A stretch of DNA of 64,000 nt from an uncultured Pseudoruegeria sp. (GTDB lineage: Bacteria > Pseudomonadota > Alphaproteobacteria > Rhodobacterales > Rhodobacteraceae), in assembly GCA_947498155.1 (NCBI GenBank), contig CANMJD010000003.1, positions 372,001 through 436,000 of the forward strand. The letters are read 5' to 3'. This document shows positions 1 to 8,470 of the stretch, piece after piece; position 1 is the first letter of the stretch, and every line of letters begins with the position of its first letter. The notes below the pieces were generated by a model that saw nothing but the letters and a program-made list of their open reading frames with translations, had not been told where the DNA came from and did no database searches. Both the position numbers and the translations under genes were made by a program.

Positions 1-872
1 GCGGCTGGATTGACCACTTCATCGGCGCAGCGGCGATACTCCTTCTGCTTGTCCCCGCCAGATGCGGTGATGCGGTAGATCTCGCCCAGGGTCGGTCTCT
101 TGCGCTCGAACGCTAAAAGCCCTGCCGCCACGAATAGATCGATACCGCCATCGAGGAGCCCCTGAACCCGATCATTATCAGCTTGCAGGAACAGCGAAGC
201 CAGGAGTTGCAGCTCCATCTGCTGGCGGTCGACGTTTTCCAGCGCCGATATGCGCAGCAAGGGATTGTAGCGATGTGAGCGGCCATCCTTCCAATCCGTG
301 GGCGCGAATCGAAAGACCTTGTCGCCCTGCGTAGCCCTGTGGCGCGCCGTCGCTTCGAAGTTCTCGCCCTTCACGTCCAGCACCACCGCACTGCCCTGAT
401 AGGTCAGAAGGTTGGGGATGACGAACCCCGTCGTTTTGCCGCGTCCGGTCGGGGCGACGATCAAGGCATGGGGAAATACCTTGGACATGACAAAGGGCTT
501 TCGACTCTTCGGCTTACCCATTTTGCCTAGAACAAACCCGTGGCCAGGCTTGCCAAAAAAGCCGTTCCGCTTCATCTCGGACATTTGCTGCCAGTAGGTT
601 TGCCCAAATTTGGTCAGCGCGTCGTTCATCAAGACCGCACTGAGCAAAACACCGGCACCGGTGCTAATCCCCACGATCAGGTGAAAAATCTGCATATCGC
701 CCGGGTGGTTCGTTCGGAAAACCCCATAGCTGCCCGCCAGCATCAGGAAATCGATATCGGCTCCGACCCCAAACCAGCGGAACGTGAGAAACGCCGACGC
801 CAGAACATATCCGAGCACCGCGCCGAGAAGAGCAAAGCTCATGACGCCGAGTGCGATCCGCGCCTTACCCAT
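1..872 (-). CDS. traG: Type IV coupling protein TraG/VirD4 family, N-terminal part (3' end beyond window)
   Basis: The coupling protein is an inner-membrane ATPase that delivers the relaxase-DNA complex to the conjugation channel. The translated part (about 290 residues) starts MGKARIALGV and has two hydrophobic segments near residues 5-30 and 60-85. A Walker A motif, APTGRGKTTGF, and the nearby VVLDVKGE stretch typical of the TraG/VirD4 family follow. The reading frame runs off the left window edge, so the Walker B region and C-terminus are not seen. The ATG at 872 overlaps the last bases of the upstream relaxase gene, which indicates one relaxase-coupling protein operon. Family assignment is firm; which mating-pair system it serves is unknown. 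Confidence 0.9.
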   Translation of the reverse strand, partial: MGKARIALGVMSFALLGAVLGYVLASAFLTFRWFGVGADIDFLMLAGSYGVFRTNHPGDMQIFHLIVGISTGAGVLLSAVLMNDALTKFGQTYWQQMSEMKRNGFFGKPGHGFVLGKMGKPKSRKPFVMSKVFPHALIVAPTGRGKTTGFVIPNLLTYQGSAVVLDVKGENFEATARHRATQGDKVFRFAPTDWKDGRSHRYNPLLRISALENVDRQQMELQLLASLFLQADNDRVQGLLDGGIDLFVAAGLLAFERKRPTLGEIYRITASGGDKQKEYRRCADEVVNPA

Positions 873-2673
873 GCGTCACACCCTTTTCGCCATCGGCATC
901 GACGTGCCGCTCGCGTTGAACATCAATTTCTTCATTGGCAATCTCGTCGAGGACGCGTTCCATCGCCACACTGTTCGCCAGAACGGCATCGCTCTGGAGA
1001 TATGCCTTGGCCGCATAGAGCCGGTCTAGGCGGGCTTCGATATGTTCCTCCAGCGTGGTCTCATCGCCAATCGCCAAGTCAGTGGCGTGCTCTTCACCAA
1101 CCAACTCCTCCAGCTCGGCACGCAAGGTCTCGCGCTCCATATCGCTGCGGAATGGATCTGCCGTTGGATCGTCCCTCATACGACGCAGGATGTCAGCTGT
1201 GGTCGGCGGCAATCTGTCGATTATGGCTTCCTGCCGGTCGGCTTCCACCGCCCCACTGTCTTTGAGAACCTCACCATCGGCCAACAAACGGCCCAGATCA
1301 CTGTGCACATGGTCGAGGCGGTCGATCGCTTTTTCGAGCTCATCGGCGCGTGACAGGTCAAAGCCCTCCTTATCGGCAATCGCCTTCAAATCTTGCCCCA
1401 GCCATTGCCGTTCCAACGCGGCATTGCCTGCGCCGATTTCAACGCGACGCGTCACCTCCCGTGCATCTATGCCGGTGCCTTTCAAAGCCTGTTCAAGACG
1501 TTCGGCAAGAGCTGGATCTTGCAAGACTCCTTGGGCCTCAGCCTGAATGTTGGCAGCCGAATAAATCCCGCTTTTGGACGCGTCTTCGAGCAAGGTGTGG
1601 GACTGCGTTCCCATTGGGCTGAGATGCGACAGTGAACGATAGATGTCGTTCAGCTCATGCTCGAGCGCTGCACGCCGATCGACCGGGGCGTCTGCAACAA
1701 TGCGTTCGGCTTGGTTGATTTTGTCATGAAAGGCATCCACGACCTCATCAAACGAATGCTGTTCTTCGGCCATGCCATATACCTTTCCATCTGCTTCAAT
1801 CGGTTTTCCTTGCGCCAATAGCGTCGCGGCCTTGTCCAAGGCTGCTGCGATGTCATGCTGGTTCTCGCGTGAGGCTTCGGCCGCCAAGCCGCGAAAGAGC
1901 CGCGCGTTCTGCGCCACCTCGGCCAGTGCATGGTCAAGCTCTAAACCCACGCGCTCACGCTCAATCAGCTTCTGGCCCGTGGCTTCCGCGCGACGCTGGT
2001 CTACATCGCTTGGCCTCTTTGTGGTAATCCCACGCTCCAGCTTTCGGGTCGCCTCAAGGCGCAGCCCATAGCGGTCTGACACCTCAACCATCGCCTCACG
2101 AAAACTGTCGTAGTTGAAGTGGTGCCCTTCTTTCAGAAAGAAGAACTCCCCATCCTTGCTGCGGCGGTTCAAAACGATATGCGCGTGCGGGTGATCCCGG
2201 TCCTCATGCACGGCGGCGATGTAGTCAAAATGGCTGCCTTCGCCTTGAAAGAGGCGCTCGCAAATCTCGCGCGTGATCTCGGCGACATCTTCGCCGCGCG
2301 TGCCAATTGGGAAGGCCATCAAGAGATGCGAGCTATGTCCCAGCTTGGGATGGAACCCCTCATTCCACTGCGCTGAAAACCGGCGCGTGACCTGCTCGAC
2401 CTCTTTGGCTGACAGAACGCTTTGGCCGTCATAGGTGCCACGGCTGTCGATGATGAAGCTCGACTTGGTTGTGAGGTATTCCAGTTGGTTGCGCAGCTGC
2501 ACTTTGTTGTGCGTGCCGCCGTCGCGAATGGCTTTGAAGATCGCGGGTGAATGCCCCATCGCCGCCCGGGCCATCTGCTTCGCGCGGGCGCGCGGGACGC
2601 TGCCGCGAATGCGGCTCCAGTCGCGATCAAAGAAGGCCTCCTGCGCGGCGGCAACGGCGCTATTGCGGGCCAT
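865..2673 (-). CDS. Relaxase/mobilisation nuclease (VirD2-like)
   Basis: This is a conjugative relaxase that would nick oriT, attach covalently to the 5' end and pilot the strand. The N-terminal third holds the metal-binding signature HEDRDHPHAHIVLNRR, the HxxxxHPHxHI motif of MOB relaxases. The remaining two thirds are charged and helical, probably regulatory or coupling-protein binding. The frame is open to 2700, but the ATG at 2673 follows GGAGG with 8 bases between, so I use it; the protein is then 602 residues. It overlaps the mobC-like gene by 14 bases and traG by 8, so the three genes are translationally coupled. No downstream helicase domain (TraA type) is visible. Confidence 0.88.
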   Translation of the reverse strand: MARNSAVAAAQEAFFDRDWSRIRGSVPRARAKQMARAAMGHSPAIFKAIRDGGTHNKVQLRNQLEYLTTKSSFIIDSRGTYDGQSVLSAKEVEQVTRRFSAQWNEGFHPKLGHSSHLLMAFPIGTRGEDVAEITREICERLFQGEGSHFDYIAAVHEDRDHPHAHIVLNRRSKDGEFFFLKEGHHFNYDSFREAMVEVSDRYGLRLEATRKLERGITTKRPSDVDQRRAEATGQKLIERERVGLELDHALAEVAQNARLFRGLAAEASRENQHDIAAALDKAATLLAQGKPIEADGKVYGMAEEQHSFDEVVDAFHDKINQAERIVADAPVDRRAALEHELNDIYRSLSHLSPMGTQSHTLLEDASKSGIYSAANIQAEAQGVLQDPALAERLEQALKGTGIDAREVTRRVEIGAGNAALERQWLGQDLKAIADKEGFDLSRADELEKAIDRLDHVHSDLGRLLADGEVLKDSGAVEADRQEAIIDRLPPTTADILRRMRDDPTADPFRSDMERETLRAELEELVGEEHATDLAIGDETTLEEHIEARLDRLYAAKAYLQSDAVLANSVAMERVLDEIANEEIDVQRERHVDADGEKGVTHG

Positions 2674-3250
2674 CGGTAAAGCCTCCCAGTACGCGGGCAA
2701 CCTCGCCAGACAGCGCGCTTCGGCGGCGCTGCGCCATGTCCTGAACCTGGTCGGCGATGTCGAAGATCAGCCCGGCCAAAGCGCGGACCTGAGCATGGGC
2801 GGAATTGCCATAAGGTGGCGTCTTGCCCTGACGTTTTGCCTCGTTCAGGCGCTGCGCAATCTGGTTGATATTGTTGCCGGTGCGATTAAGAGAGGCCGAC
2901 AGACCCTGCATCTGGTTAGCCAGTTCATCGTCAGGAACGAAGAGATCGTTCGATGCATGGATCAGCCGCCGCAACCCCTCTGCCCGGCTGTTGATATCAT
3001 GCCGCGTCAGCACCGCATCGAAGCCCGCAAGCTCCTTTGGCGTGAGCCGGACATTCACCAGTTCTGAACGCACGCGTGCATCCAACTTGCGGCTTTGATC
3101 GGCCTTCAATGTGTAGAAGATGCTGCGGGTCGTGACGCCGAATTCGCGGGCCAGATCTTCGATCGGCACCCCCACAGCACGCTTGCGCACGATGGCAAAA
3201 CGCTGGTTTTGCGTCAGTCGCTTGTGCCGTGGTGCATGCGGTTGGCCCAT
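2660..3250 (-). CDS. MobC-like relaxosome accessory protein with HTH N-terminus
   Basis: This 196-residue protein probably binds oriT and helps the relaxase open the duplex. Residues 10-55 (QNQRFAIVRKRAVGVPIEDLAREFGVTT and on) read as a helix-turn-helix. The centre has LNRTGNNINQIAQRLNEA, the GNNxNQIAxxxN signature of bacterial mobilisation (MobC) proteins. It is the first gene of the mobC-relaxase-traG operon. The palindrome cluster directly upstream (3284-3355) is a plausible binding site and oriT. It may also repress its own operon, as relaxosome proteins often do; that is inference. Confidence 0.82.
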   Translation of the reverse strand: MGQPHAPRHKRLTQNQRFAIVRKRAVGVPIEDLAREFGVTTRSIFYTLKADQSRKLDARVRSELVNVRLTPKELAGFDAVLTRHDINSRAEGLRRLIHASNDLFVPDDELANQMQGLSASLNRTGNNINQIAQRLNEAKRQGKTPPYGNSAHAQVRALAGLIFDIADQVQDMAQRRRSALSGEVARVLGGFTDGPQ

Positions 3251-3283
3251 GTGAAGTAATCACCCCTATTTCTTGCCAGCATC

Positions 3284-3355
3284 ATACAGGCAGCCCTGTT
3301 ATGGCACTTCGCCATAATTGATTCAATATTATAATATTGCATCAACTGCCTGTAT
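3284..3355. other. Nested inverted repeats, oriT/operator candidate
   Basis: Three perfect inverted repeats are stacked here. ATACAGGCAG at 3284-3293 pairs with CTGCCTGTAT at 3346-3355. Inside them are TATGGC-ACTTC-GCCATA (3300-3316) and the 16-base palindrome CAATATTATAATATTG (3324-3339). They lie 34 bases upstream of the mobC-like start, where oriT is normally found next to mobilisation genes, and the inner part is A/T-rich. A promoter for the operon must also lie here. The nic site cannot be placed by eye. Confidence 0.55.
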
Positions 3356-3437
3356 TCCGTTTGGAGCAGCCATAGGCTGCGACCGCCTGGCGAAGCCCGG
3401 CCACATGAGCAAGCACGCTTGCTTACCGAGCCAAACC

Positions 3438-3464
3438 AAAAAAAAGCCGCCTAAACTGGCGGCT
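3438..3464 (-). terminator. Rho-independent terminator of the small-gene operon
   Basis: Read on the minus strand this is a perfect 7-bp stem (AGCCGCC/GGCGGCT) with a 6-base loop, followed by a run of eight T. It lies 40 bases after the stop of the 73-residue gene and isolates it from the mob region. Confidence 0.85.
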
Positions 3465-3505
3465 CATTCCTTTTCATTCGGCAGAGTTTTGTGCAGGCGT
3501 TGCCT

Positions 3506-3727
3506 TTAGCCACGATCAGCTAGTCTACTGGCAACTGCCTGTTTGGCTCGACCAATTACCGACAGAACCAACCAGATCGCGGACAACAGGGCAAAAGTTA
3601 AGACCATGCCAACAAAGGATTCCATTTCCTTCGGCTCATAGCTATTGGGCCCAGAACTAATCAAACCATAAAACTTGAAGCCAATCGTCAATAGGGCCGC
3701 GATCCAAAGCCACTTGAGAGTTTTCAT
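3506..3727 (-). CDS. Small hypothetical membrane protein, 73 aa
   Basis: I do not recognise this protein. It has two predicted membrane segments: WLWIAALLTIGFKFYGLI near residues 5-22 and VGMVLTFALLSAIWLVLSVIG near 39-59. A short loop lies between them and the C-terminal tail is basic. Its ATG follows directly on the TAG of the upstream 137-residue gene, so the two are co-translated, and a terminator follows. A shared function with the neighbour is likely from this spacing but cannot be named. Confidence 0.6.
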   Translation of the reverse strand: MKTLKWLWIAALLTIGFKFYGLISSGPNSYEPKEMESFVGMVLTFALLSAIWLVLSVIGRAKQAVASRLADRG

Positions 3728-4141
3728 CTAATTCTGTCCCCTCAAGCCATCGTAGATGCCAAAAAATTCTTCCAGAAGCTCTCGGAGTTCGTGCGTAAAG
3801 TCTTCATCCGAAACGCTCTCGTCTTGCGAAAAGGTAAACAACTGAACATAGTTCCTCCCCTTTCGATCCCGCTCAAATCCATCAAAACCGTCGACTTTCC
3901 TGACGGCCAAATCATGGGCAGCTTGGAGAAGGATTTCGGGATATTTGCATGCCCCAAGTCCAAGGTCGCTTTCCCCCGCCGTCGCGGTCATTACACGGTA
4001 GTCCGTGCCATCTCCCGCCAAACGCAAAAATGCTTCGCCTGCTCGAGAGACAACAAGCTCTTGCTCCCAATCTCGGTCAAGTTCTCTGCCGAGTTGGCGA
4101 GTTTCATGAATCTCAAATTTTGCACTTTCCAAGTTGCTCAT
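3728..4141 (-). CDS. Hypothetical soluble protein, 137 aa
   Basis: I do not recognise this protein. It is acidic and has no signal peptide or membrane segment. The middle has DYRVMTATAGESDLGLGACKYPEILLQAAHDLAVRK, and the end is acidic and helical (HELRELLEEFFGIYDGLRGQN). Its stop codon touches the start of the 73-residue membrane protein, forming a two-gene unit closed by the terminator at 3438-3464. The 146 bases upstream (4142-4287), which must hold its promoter, show no other feature I can name. Confidence 0.6.
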   Translation of the reverse strand: MSNLESAKFEIHETRQLGRELDRDWEQELVVSRAGEAFLRLAGDGTDYRVMTATAGESDLGLGACKYPEILLQAAHDLAVRKVDGFDGFERDRKGRNYVQLFTFSQDESVSDEDFTHELRELLEEFFGIYDGLRGQN

Positions 4142-4287
4142 ATGCCGACCTGTATAAATTATTCACAATCTCAATTACTTGTCAGACATTGCTAAATCAA
4201 TCGTCCTATTTCAACCCAAAGATGCAACCACGTTTAGAGAGTGAACGCGGTTGCCCGCGTCCACTGCTGTTTTGATCTAGTTCAGGG

Positions 4288-4491
4288 TCATCGCAACGCC
4301 TCCTCAAGGATTGCGAGCGCGCCCAAACAATCGTCGATATAGGGCTGTTCTTCGCCTTCCAAATCGTTGAGTTCCAACCGGTTCAACACCGCGTAGAGCG
4401 TGGCGCGTGTCTCGCGGGCCGCGCTCCGGAGGCTCACGGTATCATCCGGACGCGCGGTCAAAAAATCATTGTTGTGATATTCCGGGATCAT
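4288..4491 (-). CDS. Small hypothetical protein coupled to ardC, 67 aa
   Basis: I do not recognise this 67-residue protein. It is acidic and helical, with SLRSAARETRATLYAVLNRLELNDLEG followed by PYIDDCLGALAILEEALR. The start codon overlaps the ardC stop as ATGA, so it is translationally coupled to ardC and probably made with it. Its size and position resemble the tiny helper genes of plasmid establishment operons. A DNA-mimic or regulatory role would only be a guess. Confidence 0.6.
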   Translation of the reverse strand: MIPEYHNNDFLTARPDDTVSLRSAARETRATLYAVLNRLELNDLEGEEQPYIDDCLGALAILEEALR

Positions 4492-5366
4492 GCTGCCACC
4501 TCCTTGCTTTGACCTGCTGCGTGCAAAACAAAGTCGGCGGCCTTCTGCGCCTCAGACGCAGCGCGAAAAATCGCCCGCTTATCCTCCTTCAGCGCTTTCA
4601 ACCACCCTTCGACATAGGCGGCGCTTTGGTCGAATTCTGGCGCGACGCCAAGCTGAGCACCAAGAAAACAAGCGCCAATTTCCGCCACCAGCTCTTCAAA
4701 GGCATAGGCTTCGCGGTTCGCAAACTTCTTGATCCGCTCCAGCCGCTTTTCGCTGCCGGTCCAATGGACAAACTCATGGGCCATCGTCCCATAGTAGCCT
4801 GCCGCATTGTGGAACGTGGCAATCGGCGGCATGTGAATGTGGTCTTTGGCGGGATTGTAATAGGCGCGCGGATCATCGCTGGTGAGGATTTCCGCCCCTG
4901 TCCGGCTGAAGAACGCCTCAAGCTCCGGATCTTCCGCCGTCCCAAGGTCGCGCGGTGCTTCGGGCCGGATGTAGTAATCCTCCGGCAAACCCTCGATCTG
5001 ATCCGCATTGAACACGCGGTAGGCGCGCGCATAGGGCAGCTCCTCCTCGATGCCCTGCTCGTTCTCTCGGGTGAAAGTCCCGTATTTAGCCACGGTCGAC
5101 GATGTTTCGCCTTTTCGGACCTGACCACCAAGCTCCTGCGCCTGTTTGTAGGTCATCCAGCGGCTAGACACATAACTATGCTTGGCCGCCATGACCCAGA
5201 GCATCAAGACATTAATTCCGCGATACTCCTCCCCGTTGTGTCGGGTCGGCAGGGCAATGCCGGACGCGTTCCCAGTCCACGGCTTGCGCCATGGCGGCGT
5301 GCCTGCCTCGATTTCTGCAATAATGGTGTCGGTGACATGGGCATAAACATCAAACTTCGGTGCCAT
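4488..5366 (-). CDS. ardC: ArdC-family antirestriction protein
   Basis: ArdC proteins bind single-stranded DNA and protect incoming plasmid DNA from host restriction. The 292-residue protein has the N-terminal ArdC domain (DVYAHVTDTIIAEIEAGTPPWRKPW, residues 6-30; YRGINVLMLW near 48-57). It is followed by a zincin-like metallopeptidase domain with AHEFVHW, where His197, Glu198 and His201 form HExxH, and a later EELVAEIGA helix that could give the third ligand. Length is normal for the family. The gene is followed by a coupled 67-residue gene and preceded by a structured leader at 5515-5630. Its placement in a transfer element fits early expression after entry. Confidence 0.88.
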   Translation of the reverse strand: MAPKFDVYAHVTDTIIAEIEAGTPPWRKPWTGNASGIALPTRHNGEEYRGINVLMLWVMAAKHSYVSSRWMTYKQAQELGGQVRKGETSSTVAKYGTFTRENEQGIEEELPYARAYRVFNADQIEGLPEDYYIRPEAPRDLGTAEDPELEAFFSRTGAEILTSDDPRAYYNPAKDHIHMPPIATFHNAAGYYGTMAHEFVHWTGSEKRLERIKKFANREAYAFEELVAEIGACFLGAQLGVAPEFDQSAAYVEGWLKALKEDKRAIFRAASEAQKAADFVLHAAGQSKEVAA

Positions 5367-5514
5367 TTGTGGCCTCCTCGATCAAAGTGACGCGGGTGAG
5401 GCTTCGCGCCCCTTCCGCCGATGGGCTGCGCCTCGGCCACCTGATCTGACCGAATACGCATGTATTCGGCGGAACAGAGTGGGAGAGGGCAAAGCCCGAC
5501 CCACGGCCCTGAAT

Positions 5515-5630
5515 GGGGCTGTCAATCGGCCACATTTGCGAAGAAAATGTCTGCGCCAAAATCAGACGCCAATTTGCCGCGCGAGGAATGGCTCGCCCGC
5601 GAGACAGGGGAAATTGGTGGCTGATTTTGG
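5515..5630 (-). promoter_or_regulatory. Structured leader upstream of ardC (cis-RNA candidate)
   Basis: A 75-base imperfect hairpin spans 5556-5630: CCAAAATCAG(acg)CCAATTT pairs with AAATTGG(tgg)CTGATTTTGG. Within its loop a smaller hairpin is GCGAG(5581-5585)/CTCGC(5592-5596). On the minus strand the loop shows AATTTCCCCTG, then 14 bases later CATTCCTCGCG. The same two motifs recur in the same order upstream of the gene at 20448. Structured 5' leaders are known upstream of DNA-interacting protein genes including antirestriction genes (the radC RNA motif), and I suspect this class. Without a covariance search that stays a hypothesis. GGGGCTGTCA at 5515-5524 is also shared by both copies. Confidence 0.5.
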
Positions 5631-5644
5631 GGATGGACTTAGGT

Positions 5645-5775
5645 TGACCGTCACGGTCAGGGATGTTGGGCGGACCAAACAAAAAGAACGGTGCCTAGAC
5701 TAGGGTGAGCGGGCCCTGGGCCCGTTGAGCCCCGGTCTAGTCTATTAACATCAGAGGCCGCGCGCTAAAGCGCGG
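5645..5775. repeat. Palindrome cluster between ardC and the ssp island
   Basis: The roughly 500-base gap between ardC and sspH holds several further perfect inverted repeats. They are TGACCGT-c-ACGGTCA (5645-5659), TAGACTAG (5696-5703) pairing with CTAGTCTA (5737-5744), CGGGCCC-t-GGGCCCG (5710-5724) nested inside that pair, and CCGCGC-gctaaa-GCGCGG (5758-5775). They may be operators, terminators for the sspBCDFGH transcript, or plasmid partition or origin elements. From 5776 to 5868 I see nothing. Confidence 0.5.
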
Positions 5776-5868
5776 TGCTTTAAATCAGAGATCCCGCATA
5801 ATGCTAACCCCAAACTCAACTCGAACAGCGGAAAATCAACAAGCGTTACCGACGCAAATCACAGAAAG

Positions 5869-6705
5869 CTAGTCGCGAAGAAAAACAACCGAAGACACGT
5901 TTGGCTTCTCAACGAACACCCCATCGGGTTGAAACGCGACAACAAGATCGAGCAGGTTCTCTAAGAGCTCTTTGATGTTGCGCCTATAGGGCGCGGGATC
6001 ATCATATACATCCGTGTGAAGTTTCTTCGAAAGCCAACCAAATGAAGCCGACCCACCATTTTCCTCAACAGAACTTATCAGCCATAAATATGCAGGACTC
6101 ACTTTGAGCTTTTCAATGTCGTTCCACCTGAAACCGTCTGCGGTTGTGTTTTGAGGGAAGTCGGAACAGTATAAATCCCTTTCTTCAACAAAGATCGAGT
6201 CAGGCCAGCTAGCGAGAGCGTTACTAGAAACAGTATCCAACTGCTCGATGAATTCCTGCATTGCAATGAGTCGAGCATGATTGATCTCTGTTCCTTGGGA
6301 CCACAGATTTTCGGCTATTTCTACATCACGAGCTGTAGGCTTACCTTCCGTGCTGAGTTCATCATTGCAATACCCAACTAGAGCCAGACCTTTACCAGTG
6401 AGGTTGGCGCTTCCTACAAACAGTTTCTCGTCAAAAAAATACAATTTCACGTGCAGCGCAGACGACAACCTAACTTCAAAACCAGCATCAAGAGCACTTT
6501 TCAACGCTGCGAGCGAACATGCACCTGTCACCACGTCTCTGAGGTCACAGCGCACTAGTAAGCGATCTGAGCTGAACTCACGTCGATGTCCAAGTACAAA
6601 ATCAATACCAGGTTGAGATACGAAGGCACTGTAAATCCAGCACCTTCGTGAATCCGTAAACTGTTGCTTTAATCTACTTTTCAGCTCTGCAGTAGGGAGA
6701 AGCAT
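5869..6705 (-). CDS. sspH: PLD-superfamily nuclease, SspH-like
   Basis: This is a phospholipase-D-fold nuclease, here the likely DNA-cutting subunit of a phosphorothioation-based restriction module. The 278-residue protein has one HKD motif, LHVKLYFFDEKLFVGSANLTG (His85, Lys87, GSANLT). A single motif usually means the protein works as a dimer. The C-terminal half is a helical region of unknown fold. The ATG at 6705 sits at the end of the upstream ATPase gene (TAGTATG), so it is the last gene of the sspB-C-D-F-G-H series. The symbol rests on position and on the SspFGH systems described in bacteria; family membership is firm, the exact orthology is inferred. Confidence 0.75.
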   Translation of the reverse strand: MLLPTAELKSRLKQQFTDSRRCWIYSAFVSQPGIDFVLGHRREFSSDRLLVRCDLRDVVTGACSLAALKSALDAGFEVRLSSALHVKLYFFDEKLFVGSANLTGKGLALVGYCNDELSTEGKPTARDVEIAENLWSQGTEINHARLIAMQEFIEQLDTVSSNALASWPDSIFVEERDLYCSDFPQNTTADGFRWNDIEKLKVSPAYLWLISSVEENGGSASFGWLSKKLHTDVYDDPAPYRRNIKELLENLLDLVVAFQPDGVFVEKPNVSSVVFLRD

Positions 6706-6706
6706 A

Positions 6707-8470
6707 CTATGAGTTGTTCAATTGAGTCAGCAGCTTCTTAATCCAGCCCCCCCACTTTTCCCTAAACTCTTCAAGGGTCTCTTGCGATCTATCATCCCAC
6801 AGCTCATCTTCAGCTCGCGCAGCAGCCAATAGAAAAAGGTTCATAGCCAAAGCTTCTTGCGTATCAGGACCTTTGCAAATTTTGTCATACAGCTCCACTT
6901 GGAAAGGATGGCGAGCGTTTAGTGCAATCGTCATAATATCGCCAGGGCGCTCGATCGTATAAAATTGGTTCCCAGGCCAGGACTTCTCAGTAATTGTCAC
7001 ACCCGTTGCCTTAATTTCTTCAACCATCCTATCTAGTTCATCTTCTGGAATGTCATTCCCATGTTCTTGAACCAGCATATCCTTGAGCTTCGTGTCCTGT
7101 TCTTCCGGAGGCACTGCGTCCTTCTCGATCTTTGTCTTTGTTTTTGCTGGATCATTTTTAAAGTTATGACCGGCCAACTCCGCGCTCTGTGCCGCCGGAT
7201 CTGTTTTCCTACCGGAGACACTTCGACCGGTCTCAGGTGCTAAACTGTCTATGCGTGCTCTAATCGCTTTGTGAGCAGATTTAAAACGCTTGCTTAATTC
7301 TGCTCTGAGAGCAATCTTATGATCGAAGTCTATGTCATCTTCACTGAGGCCTTCGTGAAGTTGCTCGACTTCTTCCCTCTCTATGAAGTCGACATCGCGC
7401 ACTGCCTGCTTGTTGTTGGTAACACCAAATAATTCATCAAGCTCAGGTCCGAAGCGGATTTCACACCCCCAATAACGCTCCTTTAGTTCTTGCGGATTAA
7501 AGTACCCAAAAGACCCAAAATCGATTTCGCGCCCAGCCCGTACAAAAGATATTCCGGTGTTTGCCTTATAATGGTCCACAACGGATGCGGTATCTGCATT
7601 TCTTGTCCACCTCGCAATATCTTGACGGATCGCCGAGAATCTAACTTCGACAATTGACTTCTTGCCGCTATTCCCAAACCTCACTGGAATTTTTTGAATC
7701 TCGCCATAAGCTTCGTTTGTAGCTTCGTTCTCAAAGCCTGGAAGATTGTTAGGCGTCATCAAGTATAGGGGATCATTGGGGAGCAACTTGATACTTTCAA
7801 CTTCATCAGCGTCCGGCTTAACTATCAGAATTCGGATATCTCTTTGCCGCCCATATGTATCATCGTCATCTAGGAAGTGACGGTAGATTCGGCAGAAACT
7901 TGACTCCATTCGCCTGACTAGAGTCTGAGTTCTTTTGAGGTCCAATCTATCACAATCCTCCCATACAATCAGCGAACCGTGTTCTTTGACAGGAACGTCG
8001 AGGTGCCGCAGGATCTCGCCCGGAATTTCACACTTTCTTACTTCATTAGTTGTTTGCTGCTTCGACTTTTTGACTTCGTCAATATCGAGATAAGTGGTAA
8101 AACACTCACCTTCTTGCCATGAATAGACTGTAACTCGCTTGCACTGACTGATCGAGGCGAGTGGAAGTCCAACACCAAAGCGACCTATCCCCGAGCGCGT
8201 ATTTAGCCTCGTGCCTTGCGCGAACGCCAAGCAGATCTCCAAAACGTCTGAGGCCATACCATGACCATCGTCATAGACCGCCAACGAGCCTACATTGGCG
8301 ACAGTTCTCTGCACACTGACGTTTTCTTCGATGGCAAGAATACGAACGTTGTCAGCTTCTGCCTGAATCGAATTGTCAACGAGTTCCGCCAAAGCCATCG
8401 AAGTATCGCGATAACCCGCATCCCGAAACGACTCAATTGCTGTGGATGCAGGAAAAATGTACGTCGTCAT
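6707..8470 (-). CDS. sspG: GHKL (Hsp90/MutL-type) ATPase, SspG-like
   Basis: This 587-residue protein has a clear N-terminal GHKL ATP-binding fold. The N box is ALAELVDNS (Glu29, Asn33), motif G1 is VYDDGHGM (66-72), and motif G2 is GIGRFGVGLPLAS (94-106). Such ATPases dimerise on ATP binding, as in MutL, Hsp90 and MORC. The middle is of unknown fold and the stretch near residue 400-470 is charged and low in complexity. The start overlaps the helicase stop as ATGA. It probably couples ATP-driven conformational change to the PLD nuclease downstream; this is inferred from gene order. Base composition is more A/T-rich than in the transfer genes. Confidence 0.75.
   Translation of the reverse strand: MTTYIFPASTAIESFRDAGYRDTSMALAELVDNSIQAEADNVRILAIEENVSVQRTVANVGSLAVYDDGHGMASDVLEICLAFAQGTRLNTRSGIGRFGVGLPLASISQCKRVTVYSWQEGECFTTYLDIDEVKKSKQQTTNEVRKCEIPGEILRHLDVPVKEHGSLIVWEDCDRLDLKRTQTLVRRMESSFCRIYRHFLDDDDTYGRQRDIRILIVKPDADEVESIKLLPNDPLYLMTPNNLPGFENEATNEAYGEIQKIPVRFGNSGKKSIVEVRFSAIRQDIARWTRNADTASVVDHYKANTGISFVRAGREIDFGSFGYFNPQELKERYWGCEIRFGPELDELFGVTNNKQAVRDVDFIEREEVEQLHEGLSEDDIDFDHKIALRAELSKRFKSAHKAIRARIDSLAPETGRSVSGRKTDPAAQSAELAGHNFKNDPAKTKTKIEKDAVPPEEQDTKLKDMLVQEHGNDIPEDELDRMVEEIKATGVTITEKSWPGNQFYTIERPGDIMTIALNARHPFQVELYDKICKGPDTQEALAMNLFLLAAARAEDELWDDRSQETLEEFREKWGGWIKKLLTQLNNS

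Noticed and set aside
540-1265. Plus-strand frame of 241 codons
   Set aside because: It lies antisense to traG and the relaxase, both of which have clear family motifs.
4407-5390. Plus-strand frame of 327 codons
   Set aside because: It is the complement of ardC and its coupled gene; the ArdC and HExxH motifs are on the minus strand.
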